Source of the DNA: Pelomonas sp. Root405
GTDB lineage: Bacteria > Pseudomonadota > Gammaproteobacteria > Burkholderiales > Burkholderiaceae_C
Direction: 5' to 3'
DNA length: 64,000 bases
Assembly (NCBI RefSeq): GCF_001425165.1
Contig: NZ_LMDU01000016.1
Location: 278,500-342,499, forward strand
Shown here: positions 9,681 to 20,803 of the stretch, piece by piece
How positions within the stretch are numbered: the stretch's first letter is position 1
How the letters are laid out: each line of letters starts with the position of its first letter
Translations under genes and position numbers: made by a program
Notes under the pieces: model-generated
What the model was told of the DNA's origin: nothing
Seen by the model: only the letters and a program-made list of their open reading frames with translations
Databases searched by the model: none

Positions 9681-11267
9681 TCATTCCCACTCGATGGTCG
9701 CCGGTGGCTTGCTGCTGACGTCGTAGGTCACGCGGTTGATGCCACGCACCTCGTTGATGATGCGGCTGGACACTTTCTTCAGCAGCGCATAGGGCAGCTC
9801 GGCCCAGTCGGCGGTCATGAAGTCGCTGGTCTGCACGGCGCGCAGCGCCACCACGTAGTCGTAGGTGCGGCCGTCGCCCATGACGCCCACGCTCTTGACG
9901 GGCAGGAAGACGGCGAAGGCCTGGCTGGTCAGCGCGTACCAGCTCTTGCCAGTGATCGGGTCGAGCGTGCTGCGCAGCTCCTCGATGAAGATGGCGTCGG
10001 CACGGCGCAGCAGGTCGGCGAAGTCTTTCCTGACTTCACCCAGAATTCGCACGCCCAGGCCTGGACCCGGGAAGGGGTGGCGGTACACCATGTCGGGCGG
10101 CAGGCCCAGGGCCACGCCCAGCGCCCTGACCTCGTCCTTGAAGAGCTCGCGCAGCGGCTCCAGCAACTTCAGGCCCAGCGTCTCGGGCAGGCCGCCGACG
10201 TTGTGATGGCTCTTGATGGTCGTGGCCTTCTTGGTCTTGGTGCCACCGCTCTCGACGACGTCAGGATAGATGGTGCCCTGGGCCAGCCATTTCGCGTTCC
10301 TCAGCTTCGAGGCCTCCGCTTGGAACACCTCGACGAACTCGGCGCCGATGATCTTGCGCTTGCGCTCGGGGTCGGTCACACCGGCCAGCTTGCCGAGGAA
10401 CACTTCGCTGGCATCGACGCGGATCACCTTGGCATGCAGGCGGCCGACGAACATGTCCATGACCATCTGGCCTTCGTTCAGGCGCAGCAGGCCGTGGTCG
10501 ACGAAGACGCAGGTGAGCTGGTCGCCGATGGCGCGGTGGATCAGGGCCGCGGCCACCGATGAATCGACGCCGCCCGACAGGCCGAGGACGACCTCCTCGT
10601 CACCGACCTGCTCGCGGATGCGGGCGACGGCCTCGTCGATGTAGCTGCCCATGACCCAGTCGCCCTTGCAGCCGGCGATGTCGCGCACGAAGCGGGTCAG
10701 GATGGCGGCGCCCTGCAGCGTGTGCGTGACCTCGGGGTGGAACTGGAAGGCGTAGAAGCCGCGCGCCTCGTCGGCCATGCCGGCGATGGGGCAGCTCGGC
10801 GTCGAGGCCATCAGCGTGAAGCCCGGCGGCAGCGCCGTGACCTTGTCGCCATGGCTCATCCAGACCTTGAGCATGCCGTGCTTCTCCGGGGTCTCGAAGT
10901 CCTGGATGGCCTCCAGCAACTTGGTGTGGCCGTGGGCGCGCACCTCGGCGTAGCCGAACTCGCGGTGGTCGCTCCACTCGACGGTGCCGCCCAGCTGCAC
11001 GGCCATGGTCTGCATGCCGTAGCAGATGCCCAGCACCGGCACGCCGGCGTCCCACACCGTCTGCGGCGCGCGCAGCTCGTGGTCCTCGTAGGTCGAGGCG
11101 TGGCTGCCGCTCAGGATGATGGCCTTGGGCGCGAACGACTTGATGAAGTCGTCGGACACGTCGTTCGGGTGGATCTCGCAGTAGACCGCCGCCTCGCGCA
11201 CGCGGCGCGCGATGAGCTGGGTGACCTGTGAGCCGAAGTCGAGGATGAGGACTTTGTCGTGTTGCAT
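9681..11267 (-). CDS. guaA: GMP synthase (glutamine-hydrolysing)
   Basis: 528 residues, the usual size for GuaA. It converts XMP to GMP with glutamine and ATP in the last step of guanine nucleotide synthesis. The N-terminal class I amidotransferase carries nucleophile Cys82 in GICYGMQ and a His in [10 protein letters not shown]. The ATP-pyrophosphatase domain has the PP-loop [10 protein letters not shown] near residue 230. The C-terminal dimerisation domain ends in PPATIEWE. The start is [14 protein letters not shown] at 11267; an in-frame extension of 19 residues overlaps the MFS gene and is not used. It lies 7 bp downstream of the MFS gene and two genes downstream of guaB. Confidence 0.97.
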   Translation of the reverse strand: MQHDKVLILDFGSQVTQLIARRVREAAVYCEIHPNDVSDDFIKSFAPKAIILSGSHASTYEDHELRAPQTVWDAGVPVLGICYGMQTMAVQLGGTVEWSDHREFGYAEVRAHGHTKLLEAIQDFETPEKHGMLKVWMSHGDKVTALPPGFTLMASTPSCPIAGMADEARGFYAFQFHPEVTHTLQGAAILTRFVRDIAGCKGDWVMGSYIDEAVARIREQVGDEEVVLGLSGGVDSSVAAALIHRAIGDQLTCVFVDHGLLRLNEGQMVMDMFVGRLHAKVIRVDASEVFLGKLAGVTDPERKRKIIGAEFVEVFQAEASKLRNAKWLAQGTIYPDVVESGGTKTKKATTIKSHHNVGGLPETLGLKLLEPLRELFKDEVRALGVALGLPPDMVYRHPFPGPGLGVRILGEVRKDFADLLRRADAIFIEELRSTLDPITGKSWYALTSQAFAVFLPVKSVGVMGDGRTYDYVVALRAVQTSDFMTADWAELPYALLKKVSSRIINEVRGINRVTYDVSSKPPATIEWE

Positions 11268-11274
11268 GTGGTTC

Positions 11275-12507
11275 TCACGCAGTTTGCAAGGCGGTGCGCT
11301 GGCGATGGAAGAAGCGGTAGGCAAGGACCAGGCCGATCAGTTGCAGCGCCGCGCAGGTGAAGAAGGGCAGGCCCATGCGCGGGTCCTCGGCTGGCAGGTG
11401 CGAGACCCAGCCCAGCAGCGTGAGGCCGATGATGGGCGCGAGCACGGCCGTCAGGCTGTTCAGCGAAGACACCGCCCCCATGGCCTGACCCTGGCTGTTG
11501 GCGCCCGCGGCGTTGGAGATGATGCTCTGCACAGCCGCCGTCGCGACGCCGCCGAGCAGGTTGAAGGCGATGACGGCGTACATCATCCAGCCCTCGGTGG
11601 CCAGGCCGAAACCCAGATAGGCGAGCGTGGCCGAGCCCATGCCGATGAGGGCGATGCGTTGCGGGCTGAAGCGCGCCAGCAGCGGCTTGAGCAGCACGCC
11701 CTGGCTGATGACGGAGACGATGCCGACGGCGAACAGCGACCAGCTGACCTCCAGCGGCCCCCAGCCGAACTTGAACTTGGTGTAGAGCACCCAGGTCATG
11801 TGCAGCATGAACTGCGACAGCGACGCCAGCGCAATCACCACCACCAGCGAACCGACGCCCTTCAGCGCCGCCAGGCCGCGCAGCGCCGAGACCGGGTTGG
11901 CCTTGCGCCAGTTGAAGGCGGTGCGCCGTTCGGGCGGCAGGGATTCCGGCAGCACGAAGAAGCCGTAGCACCAGTTCAGGACGGCCATGCAGCCGGCCGC
12001 GATGAAGGGCCAGTGGATGTCGTAGTGCCCCAGCCAGCCGCCGATGACCGGGCCGAGGATGAAGCCGACGCCGAACATGGCGCCCAGCTGGCCGAAGCGG
12101 CGCGCACGGTCCTCGGCCGGCGTGATGTCGGCGACGTAGGCGTTGGCAATCGCGATGTTGGCCTGCATCGCACCCGAGAACAGCCGCACGACGACCAGCA
12201 TCCACAGCGCCGTCGCCATCGCCGTCACGAAGAAGCTCAGGCCCAGGCCGGCAAAGCCGATCAGCAGCACGGGCCGGCGGCCGAAGCGGTCGGACAGCGC
12301 GCCGAGGATGGGCGAGCCGATGAAGTTGGCGATGCCGAAGGCCATCGACACGACCAGGAAGGCGGCGGTCTGCTCGTCGTTGCTCGACGTGAAGGTGCCC
12401 ACGATGTGCGGCAGGACCGGCACCATCAACCCGATGGAGATCATGTCGATCAGCACCGCGGCCATGATGAAGCCCATGGCCGGGGTGCGGGGGGATGGTG
12501 AACTCAT
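11275..12507 (-). CDS. MFS transporter, TCR/Tet-like
   Basis: 410 residues with about 12 transmembrane helices and a short charged central loop. The MFS signature between helices 2 and 3 is [14 protein letters not shown]. The N-terminal helix [17 protein letters not shown] and motif [10 protein letters not shown] match the drug:proton antiporter family that includes TetA. The substrate is unknown; residence between guaB and guaA might point to purines or to a drug that targets this pathway, which is inference. The start is MSSPSPRTP at 12507. A rho-independent terminator lies just upstream, so transcription from guaB into this gene is probably reduced. Confidence 0.85.
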   Translation of the reverse strand: MSSPSPRTPAMGFIMAAVLIDMISIGLMVPVLPHIVGTFTSSNDEQTAAFLVVSMAFGIANFIGSPILGALSDRFGRRPVLLIGFAGLGLSFFVTAMATALWMLVVVRLFSGAMQANIAIANAYVADITPAEDRARRFGQLGAMFGVGFILGPVIGGWLGHYDIHWPFIAAGCMAVLNWCYGFFVLPESLPPERRTAFNWRKANPVSALRGLAALKGVGSLVVVIALASLSQFMLHMTWVLYTKFKFGWGPLEVSWSLFAVGIVSVISQGVLLKPLLARFSPQRIALIGMGSATLAYLGFGLATEGWMMYAVIAFNLLGGVATAAVQSIISNAAGANSQGQAMGAVSSLNSLTAVLAPIIGLTLLGWVSHLPAEDPRMGLPFFTCAALQLIGLVLAYRFFHRQRTALQTA

Positions 12508-12516
12508 TGCGCTTCT

Positions 12517-12549
12517 GAAAAGAGAAACGGGGCGATCGGCTCGCCCCGT
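12517..12549 (-). terminator. rho-independent terminator after guaB
   Basis: A perfect 9-bp stem (ACGGGGCGA / TCGCCCCGT) with a 5-nt loop. Read on the minus strand it is followed by TTTCTCTTTT. It starts 17 bp beyond the guaB stop and ends 10 bp before the MFS start. It therefore separates guaB from MFS-guaA, either fully or as an attenuator. Confidence 0.85.
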
Positions 12550-12565
12550 TGTCCCGGTCGGCAGC

Positions 12566-14035
<1,470 letters not shown>

Positions 14036-14063
14036 GATGGAGAAGCTCCAGACGCAAAGCGGC

Positions 14064-14069
14064 ATTATA
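14064..14069 (-). promoter_or_regulatory. -10 hexamer of guaB
   Basis: Reads TATAAT on the minus strand, a perfect consensus. It begins 34 bp upstream of the guaB ATG, in the 90-bp space between guaB and the divergent DUF4124 gene. No good -35 is visible at 16-18 bp, so an activator or a weak -35 must be assumed. Confidence 0.55.
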
Positions 14070-14125
14070 CGGATGGCCTCAGGAGCGCCCGTTGCCCTTG
14101 GATCAACAGGCCCTAAACTGCCGGC

Positions 14126-14632
14126 ATGCGTCTCAAGCCCCTCTTCATCGCGCTGATTGGCCTGGCTCTGGCCGCGTCCGCCCAGGCCCAATGGAAGTGG
14201 CGCGACGCCCGCGGCAACGTCCAGTACAGCGACCTGCCGCCGCCGCCCGGCACGCCGGACAAGGACATCCTGCAGCGCCCAGCGGCGGCCAACCGGCCGA
14301 CCATCGTCGTTGCGCCACCGGGCCAGCAAGGGGCTGCCGCCTCAGCGCCCAAGCCGGCCGCCAGCGCGCCCACCAAGGCCGAGCAGGAAGCCGCCGCGCG
14401 TCAGAAGCAAGAGCAGGACAGCGAGGCCGCCAAGCGCAAGGAAGAGGAGCGCCGCATCGCCGCGCAGCGCCGCGAGAACTGCGCGCGCGCTCAGGCCAAT
14501 CTGCGCGACCTGCAGAGCGGCCAGCGCATCACGCGCACCAACGACAAGGGTGAGCGCGTCTTCATGGATGAATCCCAGCTCTCCGTCGAGGTGGCCCGTG
14601 CGCGAGACGTCATCACCAGCGAGTGCCGCTGA
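14126..14632 (+). CDS. DUF4124 domain protein
   Basis: 168 residues with a Sec signal peptide cleaved after ASAQA. The DUF4124 core follows at once ([20 protein letters not shown], about residues 22-45). A Pro/Ala-rich linker and a Lys/Glu/Arg-rich coiled-coil stretch (about 85-115) come next, and a short C-terminal domain with two cysteines ends the protein. These periplasmic proteins are common beside guaB in Burkholderiales; their function is unknown. The 3' end abuts rnfH with no gap. Confidence 0.85.
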   Translation: MRLKPLFIALIGLALAASAQAQWKWRDARGNVQYSDLPPPPGTPDKDILQRPAAANRPTIVVAPPGQQGAAASAPKPAASAPTKAEQEAAARQKQEQDSEAAKRKEEERRIAAQRRENCARAQANLRDLQSGQRITRTNDKGERVFMDESQLSVEVARARDVITSECR

Positions 14633-14953
14633 TCAGCCTGAATGCTTGGGCCGGTGGCGCGACACGATGCGCTCACCGCGCTTGGCATAGCGGAGCCGGC
14701 GCGCTTCCATCGGGTCGACGGTGAGCGGGCGATAAAGCTCGATGCGGTCACGTTCGCGCAAGGCGGTCTGCAGCGGCCGCACGCGGCCCCAGATGCCGAT
14801 GCGCAATTGATCGAGCGGCGGGCCATTCCCGTAGGCCGCCATGAAGTCGGCACAGCCCCGCAGCGCGGACTCCAGCGTGGCGCCCTCCCCCACCTCCAGC
14901 CAGTGGTGCTGAACATCGCCTGCTGCCAAGCTCCAGACCAGCTCAACGCGCAC
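14633..14953 (-). CDS. rnfH: RnfH/RatB family ubiquitin-like protein
   Basis: 106 residues of the UPF0125/RnfH family, a beta-grasp fold protein. Conserved features seen are VELVWS at the N-terminus, LRIGIWGR in the middle, and LRERDRIELYRPLTVDP(M)EARR at the end. Its biochemical role is not settled. It overlaps the end of ratA by 11 bp, so the two are translationally coupled. The same ratA-rnfH pair beside smpB occurs in E. coli (ratA-ratB). Confidence 0.9.
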   Translation of the reverse strand: MRVELVWSLAAGDVQHHWLEVGEGATLESALRGCADFMAAYGNGPPLDQLRIGIWGRVRPLQTALRERDRIELYRPLTVDPMEARRLRYAKRGERIVSRHRPKHSG

Positions 14954-15404
14954 CGTAGAGGCTTTCCGCGCGCTGCACGAAGCTGTCGACGAAGGTGTTG
15001 GCGATGCGGTCGAACACGGGGCTGACGACGGCCTCCAATGCGCCGCTGCTGAAAGCGTACTTCAGCTCGAAGACGATCTTGCAGGCGGTCGGCTCGCCTT
15101 CCGTGCCGGGCTTGTTCAGCGGCAGGAATTGCCAGACGCCGTCGAGATGCGAGAAGGGGCCGTCGACCAGTTCCATGTCGACGCTGAGCGCCGCTTCATC
15201 ATTGCGATTGCGCGTGGTGAAGGCATGGCGCACGCCTGCATAGGCCAGGTGCAACCGGGCCGTGACGGCGTCACCCTCCCGCCCCAGCACATCGACCTTG
15301 TCGCACCAGGGCAGGAACTCGGGATAGCGCTCCACCGCGGTGACCAGCTCGTACATCTCGCGGGGCGTGTACCAGAGCAGAACTGACTTTTTGACCTGCT
15401 TCAT
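14943..15404 (-). CDS. ratA: RatA/Coq10-family START-domain protein
   Basis: 153 residues from ATG 15404; a GTG three codons earlier is an alternative. It is a SRPBCC/START-fold protein of the Coq10/RatA family: N-terminal KKSVLLWYTPREMYELV, the YPEFLPWCDKV motif near residue 30, a GPFSHLDGVWQF strand, and a C-terminal helix FDRIANTFVDSFVQRA. Relatives bind ubiquinone (Coq10), and RatA of E. coli was reported to block 70S assembly; which role applies here is not shown. It is divergent from smpB across 47 bp. Confidence 0.9.
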   Translation of the reverse strand: MKQVKKSVLLWYTPREMYELVTAVERYPEFLPWCDKVDVLGREGDAVTARLHLAYAGVRHAFTTRNRNDEAALSVDMELVDGPFSHLDGVWQFLPLNKPGTEGEPTACKIVFELKYAFSSGALEAVVSPVFDRIANTFVDSFVQRAESLYGAR

Positions 15405-15451
15405 AGAATCCACAAATTGTATTGAGGGGCATCGCCCCCATTTGCGACCCC

Positions 15452-15922
15452 ATGTCCATCGCCGAGAACCGCCGCGCCCGTTACGACTACCACATCGAAG
15501 AACAGTTCGAGGCCGGTGTCGTGCTCTCGGGCTGGGAGATCAAGGCCATCCGCGCCGGCCAGGTCCAGCTGACCGATGGCTACGTGATGATCAAGAACGG
15601 TGAGCTGTTCCTGATCGGCTGCCGCATCAACGCGCTGCGGAGCGCCTCCACCCACGTCACGCCCGAAGCCGACCGCACCAAGAAGCTGCTGATGCACAAG
15701 GCCGAGATCAAGCGGCTGGTCGGCAAGGTCGAGCAGCGCGGCTTCACCCTCGTGCCGCTGAACCTGCACTACAAGGGCGGCCGCGTGAAGGCCGACATCG
15801 CGTTGGCCAAGGGCAAGGCCGAGCACGACAAGCGCAACACCGAGAAGCAGCGCGACTGGGAACGGGAAAAGGGCCAGTTGATGCGGCACGCAGCAACCGG
15901 CCGCAAGGCCCGAGACGCGTAA
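15452..15922 (+). CDS. smpB: SsrA (tmRNA)-binding protein
   Basis: 156 residues, standard length. It binds tmRNA and delivers it to stalled ribosomes for trans-translation. It has the N-terminal [39 protein letters not shown], and the basic C-terminal tail ([18 protein letters not shown]) that enters the decoding centre. The start [10 protein letters not shown] at 15452 matches the family. It is transcribed alone, divergent from ratA. No tmRNA gene is in the window. Confidence 0.96.
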   Translation: MSIAENRRARYDYHIEEQFEAGVVLSGWEIKAIRAGQVQLTDGYVMIKNGELFLIGCRINALRSASTHVTPEADRTKKLLMHKAEIKRLVGKVEQRGFTLVPLNLHYKGGRVKADIALAKGKAEHDKRNTEKQRDWEREKGQLMRHAATGRKARDA

Positions 15923-15928
15923 GCGGCG

Positions 15929-15948
15929 CGTTGGCACTTTCGCCAACG
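15929..15948 (+). terminator. hairpin between convergent smpB and metC
   Basis: A perfect 7-bp stem CGTTGGC/GCCAACG with a 6-nt loop, six bases after the smpB stop and 25 bp before the metC-like stop. There is no T-run on either side, so its role as a terminator for either gene is only plausible. Confidence 0.45.
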
Positions 15949-15973
15949 TGGCCAGCTCATGCGGCACAAGGTG

Positions 15974-17161
15974 TCAAACAAGAGCTGACAGCGCCTGCTC
16001 GATGTCTGCCATGAGGTCGGCACCGTCTTCCAGGCCGATGGCAAAGCGCACGAGCGTGCCACCGTCAAAGGGCAGCGGCAGATTGCGGCTGTGGCCCATG
16101 TCGTAGGGCACGGCCAGGCTCATCGGGCCGGCCCACGAGTAGCCGATGCCGAACAGCTGCAAGGCATCGACGAAGGCGTCCACCTGTGCAGCGCTGTACT
16201 CGGGCTTGAAGACAGCCGAGAACAGGCAGGCAGCGCCTGCGCCACCGACAGCCAGCCAATGCTCGTGCCCCGGCGAATCCGGCAACGCGGGATGGAAGAC
16301 GTGCGCCACCTCTGGCCGGGCGGCCATCCAGCTCGCCAGCTCGCGTGTGACGCGGTCCTGCGCCTCGTAGCGCAGTTGAAGCGTCGGCAGGCCGCGCAGC
16401 ACCAGTTCCACGTCGTTCTGGCCCAGGCCGTAGCCCAGGTGCTCATGCGCATGGTTCAACTTGTCGTGCAACTTGCGGTCGCGCGTGCAGACCGAACCCA
16501 TCAGCACGTCGGCACCGCCGCTGGGATATTTGGTCAGCGCCTGCATGACAATGTCGGCGCCCAAGCCCGGGTGTGTCGCCGGCGCCGGCTCGAAGCCGTT
16601 GAAGGCCAGACCCGCGCCCCAGGTGTTGTCCAGCGCCGTGGTGATGCCGCGCGCGCGGCAGGCCGCCAGCGTGCCGAGCAGGTCGGGGAACTCCAGCGTG
16701 ATGGAACCCGCCGCCTCCAGCCAGACCAGTTTGGTGTTGTCGCGCAGCGCCGGCACCGTCAGCGGGTCGTAGAAGCGGTGCGTGACGCCCCATTGCGGCA
16801 GCCAGGACTCGGTGAGGTAGCGGTTCTGCCCGTAGACGTTGTCTGGCACCAGCACCTCGTCGCCTGGGCGCAGCACGGCCAGCGACGGCAGCGTCACGGC
16901 GGCCAGGCCGCTGGGCACGAGCAGGCAATGCTCGGCGTGCTCCAGCGTCGCGATGCGCGCGGCCAGCGTGTAGCTGGTCGGCGTGCCATGCAGGCCGTAA
17001 CGGTAGGTCAGCCCGTCTCGTGGCCGCGGCTTGTGCAGGTCGGCCGTGTTCTTGAACAGCACGGTCGACGCCTTGGCCACCGGCACGGGCACCGCGTCCC
17101 AGCCTTCGGGCGCGCGGTAGGGGTGGTGGATCAATGTGGTGCTGAGTGCTTTCTTACTCAT
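15974..17161 (-). CDS. metC: cystathionine beta-lyase-like PLP enzyme
   Basis: 395 residues of the Cys/Met metabolism PLP-dependent family (aspartate aminotransferase fold type I). The PLP lysine is K211 in QALTKYPSGGADV. Substrate-phosphate contacts are in YRYGLHGTPT (residues 53-62), and the cofactor Asp is in TALDNTWGAGL. Relatives cleave cystathionine to homocysteine for methionine synthesis; gamma-synthase or gamma-lyase activity cannot be excluded from sequence alone. The start codon overlaps the rimO stop (TGATG), so the two are translationally coupled. Confidence 0.85.
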   Translation of the reverse strand: MSKKALSTTLIHHPYRAPEGWDAVPVPVAKASTVLFKNTADLHKPRPRDGLTYRYGLHGTPTSYTLAARIATLEHAEHCLLVPSGLAAVTLPSLAVLRPGDEVLVPDNVYGQNRYLTESWLPQWGVTHRFYDPLTVPALRDNTKLVWLEAAGSITLEFPDLLGTLAACRARGITTALDNTWGAGLAFNGFEPAPATHPGLGADIVMQALTKYPSGGADVLMGSVCTRDRKLHDKLNHAHEHLGYGLGQNDVELVLRGLPTLQLRYEAQDRVTRELASWMAARPEVAHVFHPALPDSPGHEHWLAVGGAGAACLFSAVFKPEYSAAQVDAFVDALQLFGIGYSWAGPMSLAVPYDMGHSRNLPLPFDGGTLVRFAIGLEDGADLMADIEQALSALV

Positions 17162-18558
17162 CAGACCAAGCTTGCCACGAGGTCATGTCCATCCGCCGCC
17201 ACGACGCGCGCACGCACGAAGTCGCCCACCTTCATCGTCTTGCTGGCCTTCTCGGGCGGCAGGATCTTCACGGTGCCGTCAATCTCCGGCGCATCGGCGT
17301 AGGAGCGGCCGACGCCGCCCTTGCGGCCGAGGGCGGGCGCGGCGTCGACCAGCACCTGCAAGGTCTGCCCGACACGGCTTTGCAGCTTGGCGGCCGACAC
17401 CTGTTCGGCCACCGCCATGAAGCGTGCGCGGCGCTCCTCGCGGACCTCCGTCGGCAGCGCGCCGGGAATGTCATTGGCGCTGGCGCCCTCCACGGGCGAA
17501 TAGGCGAAACAACCCGCACGGTCGATCTTCGCTTCATGCATGAAATCCAGCAGATGCTGGAACTCGGCCTCGGTCTCGCCGGGAAAGCCGGCGATGAAGG
17601 TCGAGCGGATGACCAGCTCCGGGCAGCTCTCGCGCCAGCGCAAGATGCGCTCCATGTTCTTCTCACCATTGGCGGGGCGCTTCATGCGCTTGAGCACGTC
17701 CGGGTGGGAATGCTGAAAAGGCACGTCCAGATAGGGCAGCACCAGCCCCTCAGCCATCATCGGCAGCACGGCATCCACATGCGGATACGGGTAGACGTAG
17801 TGCAGGCGCACCCAGGCGCCGAAGGGCTTGGCGATCTCGCCGAGCTGGGCGACGAGGTCCAGCATGCGCGTCTTGACCGGCTTGCCATCCCAGAAGCCCA
17901 TGCGGTACTTCACGTCCACCCCATAGGCCGAGGTGTCCTGGCTGATGACCAGCAACTCCTTCACGCCGCTTTCGAACAGCGCGCGGGCCTCGTTGAGCAC
18001 GTCGCCGATCGGACGGGACACCAGGTCGCCGCGCATGCTCGGGATGATGCAGAAGGAACAGCGGTGGTTGCAGCCCTCGCTGATCTTCAGATAGGCGTAG
18101 TGCTTGGGCGTCAGCTTGACGCCGTAGCTGGGCACCAGGTCGACGAAGGGATCGTGGGGCTTGGGCACATGGATGTGCACCGCGTCCATGACCTCCTGGG
18201 TCGCATGCGGGCCCGTGACGGCCAGCACGCTCGGGTGCATCTCGCGCACCAGGCTGCCGGCATCGCTGCTGGCGGCGCCGGCCTTGGCGCCCAGGCAGCC
18301 GGTGACGATGACCTTGCCGTTCTTCGCCAGCGCCTCGCCGATGGTGTCCAGGCTCTCCTTGACCGCGTCGTCGATGAAGCCGCAGGTGTTGACGATCACC
18401 AGGTCGGCGCCGGCGAAGGTTTTGGAGGTTTCGTAGCCCTCGGCGCGCAGTTGCGTGAGGATGAGCTCGGAGTCGGTGAGGGCCTTGGGGCAGCCCAGCG
18501 ACACAAAGCCGATCTTGGGCGCCGCGGCTGGCGCGGCGAGGGTGACAGGTTCATTCAT
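17161..18558 (-). CDS. rimO: ribosomal protein S12 methylthiotransferase
   Basis: 465 residues. It is a radical-SAM enzyme that methylthiolates an Asp of ribosomal protein S12. The N-terminal MTTase domain carries three cluster cysteines ([26 protein letters not shown]). The radical-SAM motif is [16 protein letters not shown] near residue 165, and a TRAM domain ends the protein. SLGCPKxxxDSE and the GCLG motif distinguish RimO from MiaB. It is downstream of phaR with a 27-bp gap and overlaps the metC-like start by one base. Confidence 0.95.
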   Translation of the reverse strand: MNEPVTLAAPAAAPKIGFVSLGCPKALTDSELILTQLRAEGYETSKTFAGADLVIVNTCGFIDDAVKESLDTIGEALAKNGKVIVTGCLGAKAGAASSDAGSLVREMHPSVLAVTGPHATQEVMDAVHIHVPKPHDPFVDLVPSYGVKLTPKHYAYLKISEGCNHRCSFCIIPSMRGDLVSRPIGDVLNEARALFESGVKELLVISQDTSAYGVDVKYRMGFWDGKPVKTRMLDLVAQLGEIAKPFGAWVRLHYVYPYPHVDAVLPMMAEGLVLPYLDVPFQHSHPDVLKRMKRPANGEKNMERILRWRESCPELVIRSTFIAGFPGETEAEFQHLLDFMHEAKIDRAGCFAYSPVEGASANDIPGALPTEVREERRARFMAVAEQVSAAKLQSRVGQTLQVLVDAAPALGRKGGVGRSYADAPEIDGTVKILPPEKASKTMKVGDFVRARVVAADGHDLVASLV

Positions 18559-18585
18559 CGCCGCATTTTCGGCGATGTCACCGCA

Positions 18586-19131
18586 TCAGGGCTTTTTGGG
18601 GCCGGGCGGCGCGACAAAAGGGAAGATCACGCCGGCATTTTTCAGCTGTTCCTGCCACTGCGTCATCAGCGACTTGCTCTGCTCGGCGTAGCCGCCCATC
18701 AGGCCCGTCCAGGCCTCGGGCGTGAAGGGCATGCCGCCGGGCGTCTGCTCGGTGAAACGCTGCTGCATGTCGGTGAAGGCCTGCATCTGGCGCTCCAGCA
18801 AGCCGCCCATGACGCCCTGCATCGCATGACCGTACAGGCGGATGATCTGCGCCAGCGAGTTGGCCGAGAACATCGGCACGCCGCCAGTTTCCTCCTCCAG
18901 GATGATCTGCAGCAGGATGGCGCGGGTCAGGTCCTCGTGGGTCTTGGCGTCGTGCACCTCGAAGGCGGTGCCGTCCAGCACCATGGCCTTCACGTCGGCC
19001 AGCGTGATGTAGCTGCTGGTCTGGGTGTCGTAGAGGCGGCGGTTGGGGTACTTCTTGAGGATGCGCAGGCCGGGCGTGGCATCGCCGGCTTGGTCAGTCG
19101 TCGTTGCCGCTTTCTTGCGGGCAGTCGCCAT
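18586..19131 (-). CDS. phaR: polyhydroxyalkanoate synthesis repressor
   Basis: 181 residues starting at ATG 19131, with Shine-Dalgarno AGGAGA; a longer in-frame start lacks one. The N-terminal PHB/PHA accumulation regulator DNA-binding domain is RILKKYPNRRLYDTQTSSYI. Two PHB-accumulation repeats follow, then a Gln/Met-rich tail. PhaR binds both DNA upstream of phasin genes and PHA granules and releases the DNA when polymer accumulates. It implies that this organism stores PHA, though no pha biosynthesis gene is in the window. Confidence 0.93.
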   Translation of the reverse strand: MATARKKAATTTDQAGDATPGLRILKKYPNRRLYDTQTSSYITLADVKAMVLDGTAFEVHDAKTHEDLTRAILLQIILEEETGGVPMFSANSLAQIIRLYGHAMQGVMGGLLERQMQAFTDMQQRFTEQTPGGMPFTPEAWTGLMGGYAEQSKSLMTQWQEQLKNAGVIFPFVAPPGPKKP

Positions 19132-19252
19132 GCGGGAATCTCCTGTGCAGTGCAGCAAATTCTGGCAGACGCCTGACGCCACCGTCGGACGGGTTTACCT
19201 TGAGCCTAGGGGGCCGAGGGCGATTGCAGCCGCGCCCTGCGTTCGCCTGCCG

Positions 19253-20662
19253 TCACCGCAGCGGCAGCCGCACGACCGCATCCAGGCCGGCGATGCGGTT
19301 GCCGTCGAGGCGGTTGCTCAGCTCGATCTGCCCGCCCAGCGAGTGCACCAGCGCCTGGCAGATCGCCAGACCCAGCCCGGAGCCGCCGCCGGACTCGCCG
19401 GCCGAGAAGGGCAGGAAGAGCCTGTCGCGCTGTTGTGGCGTCAGCCCCGGTCCGCCGTCGGCAATGACGAGCCGCGCCCAGCCGGCGTCCACGCTGAGCC
19501 CGATGTCCAGCCGCCCGCCGGCCGGCGTGTGCTGGATGGCGTTGTGAAGCAGGTTGCGCGTCAGCTCGCGCAGCGCCCATTCATGGCTGTCAATCGCGGC
19601 GGGCTCGGTGCGGATGTCGAAGTCCAGCCCCTGCTTGGCGATCAGCGGCGCCAGGTCCAGCGCCACGGCGCGGACGATTTCGGCCCAGTCCTGCGTCGGC
19701 ATGGCCTCGCCCTGCTGGCGCATCTGCTCGGCGCGCGCCAGGGCCAGCATCTGGTTGGCAAGCTGGGTGGCGCGGGCCACCGTCGTGTCGATCTCGGCCA
19801 GCGCCTGCATGGGTTCCACGTCGCCCTGGCGGGCCGACTGCACCTGCACCTTCAGCACGGCCAGCGGCGTGCGCAGCTGGTGGGAGGCGTCGCGCACAAA
19901 GCGTTTCTGGTGCTCCAGCAGCCGGGCCTGGCGGGCCAGCGCGTCGTTGGTCGCGACGATCAGAGGCGCCAGCTCGGCTGGCATCTCCGGGGCCTGCAGT
20001 GGGCTGAGGTCCTCGGCGTCGCGGGCCTGCAGCGCCGCGCTGAGCTCGCGCACCGGCCGTGTCGCGCGCTGCACCACGGCCCAGACGACGATGGCGATGA
20101 CAGCCAGCAGTGCCGCCTGCCGCCACACGGTGTGCAACAGCACCTGGCGCGCCAGGCTGCGGCGCAGATCCAGCGTCTCGGCGACCTGGATGGTGGCCAG
20201 GCCCATGCCGGTCTGCCCCGAGACAGGCTGCAGCAGCACGGCCATGCGCACCGGCTCGCCACGGAAACGGTCGTCGTAGAAGTCGACCAACGCGGCATAC
20301 GCGCTCTGGTCGGGCAGCTTGCCCTGCCAGTCGGGCAGGTCCTCGTAGCCGGAGACCATCTCGCCCTTGAAGCCCCGAACCTTGAAGTAAAGACGGCTGC
20401 GGCTGTCGGTCTCGAAGGCCTCCAGCGCGGCATAGGGCACCGCCGCCACCAGGCGCGCCTGCTCGCCGCTGCCGTCCACGCCGAGCAGCTCGCCGATGGC
20501 CTTGGCCGAGGCCAGCAGCGTGCGGTCGTAGGCCGTGTCGACGGCGCGCAGCGTCTCGCGGTAGAGGCTGACCGTGTTGATGGCGATCAACAGGCCGACC
20601 GGCAGCAAGATGCCGAGCAGCAGCCGGCTGCGCATGGACACGCCCGCAAGGTATCCGCTCAT
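19253..20662 (-). CDS. tctE: sensor histidine kinase TctE
   Basis: 469 residues from MSGYLAGVSMRSRLLL at 20662; the internal Met at 20635 is almost as good. There are two transmembrane segments (about 10-32 and 170-195) around a periplasmic 2CSK_N-type sensor domain, then HAMP, HisKA with phospho-acceptor His in DASHQLRTPLAV, and HATPase_c with NLLHNAIQHTP (N box), DGGPGL and GSGLGLAI (G boxes). TctE-type kinases sense tricarboxylate-like substrates and act on TctD. It follows tctD on the same strand but is separated from it by a repeat element at 20684-20803. Confidence 0.88.
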   Translation of the reverse strand: MSGYLAGVSMRSRLLLGILLPVGLLIAINTVSLYRETLRAVDTAYDRTLLASAKAIGELLGVDGSGEQARLVAAVPYAALEAFETDSRSRLYFKVRGFKGEMVSGYEDLPDWQGKLPDQSAYAALVDFYDDRFRGEPVRMAVLLQPVSGQTGMGLATIQVAETLDLRRSLARQVLLHTVWRQAALLAVIAIVVWAVVQRATRPVRELSAALQARDAEDLSPLQAPEMPAELAPLIVATNDALARQARLLEHQKRFVRDASHQLRTPLAVLKVQVQSARQGDVEPMQALAEIDTTVARATQLANQMLALARAEQMRQQGEAMPTQDWAEIVRAVALDLAPLIAKQGLDFDIRTEPAAIDSHEWALRELTRNLLHNAIQHTPAGGRLDIGLSVDAGWARLVIADGGPGLTPQQRDRLFLPFSAGESGGGSGLGLAICQALVHSLGGQIELSNRLDGNRIAGLDAVVRLPLR

Positions 20663-20683
20663 GCTGGTGGCACGTTCATCATG

Positions 20684-20803
20684 CGGGTCGAGCGCCGGGC
20701 CGCTCCCAAGCCGGCCCGCGCTGGCGATGTGCATGCGGCTGGATGCCGCGTGCATCGCGGTCCCCGCCGGGGACCGACCAAGGTACTCCTTGGGCGAGGG
20801 GCT
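20684..20803 (-). repeat. intercistronic repeat, copy A (between tctD and tctE)
   Basis: Starts immediately after the tctD stop, read on the minus strand: AGCCCCTCGCCCA, then GGTCGGTCCCC, a GCACATCGCCA block, and GGGCCGGCTTGGGAGCGGCC. It contains a perfect 8-bp hairpin CGGTCCCC/GGGGACCG (20758-20776). The same ordered blocks recur at 23621-23758 on the plus strand. Confidence 0.85.

Noticed and set aside
17146..19176. A 676-codon open frame on the plus strand across rimO and phaR
   Set aside because: It is a mirror of two well-conserved minus-strand genes and has no recognisable protein features.
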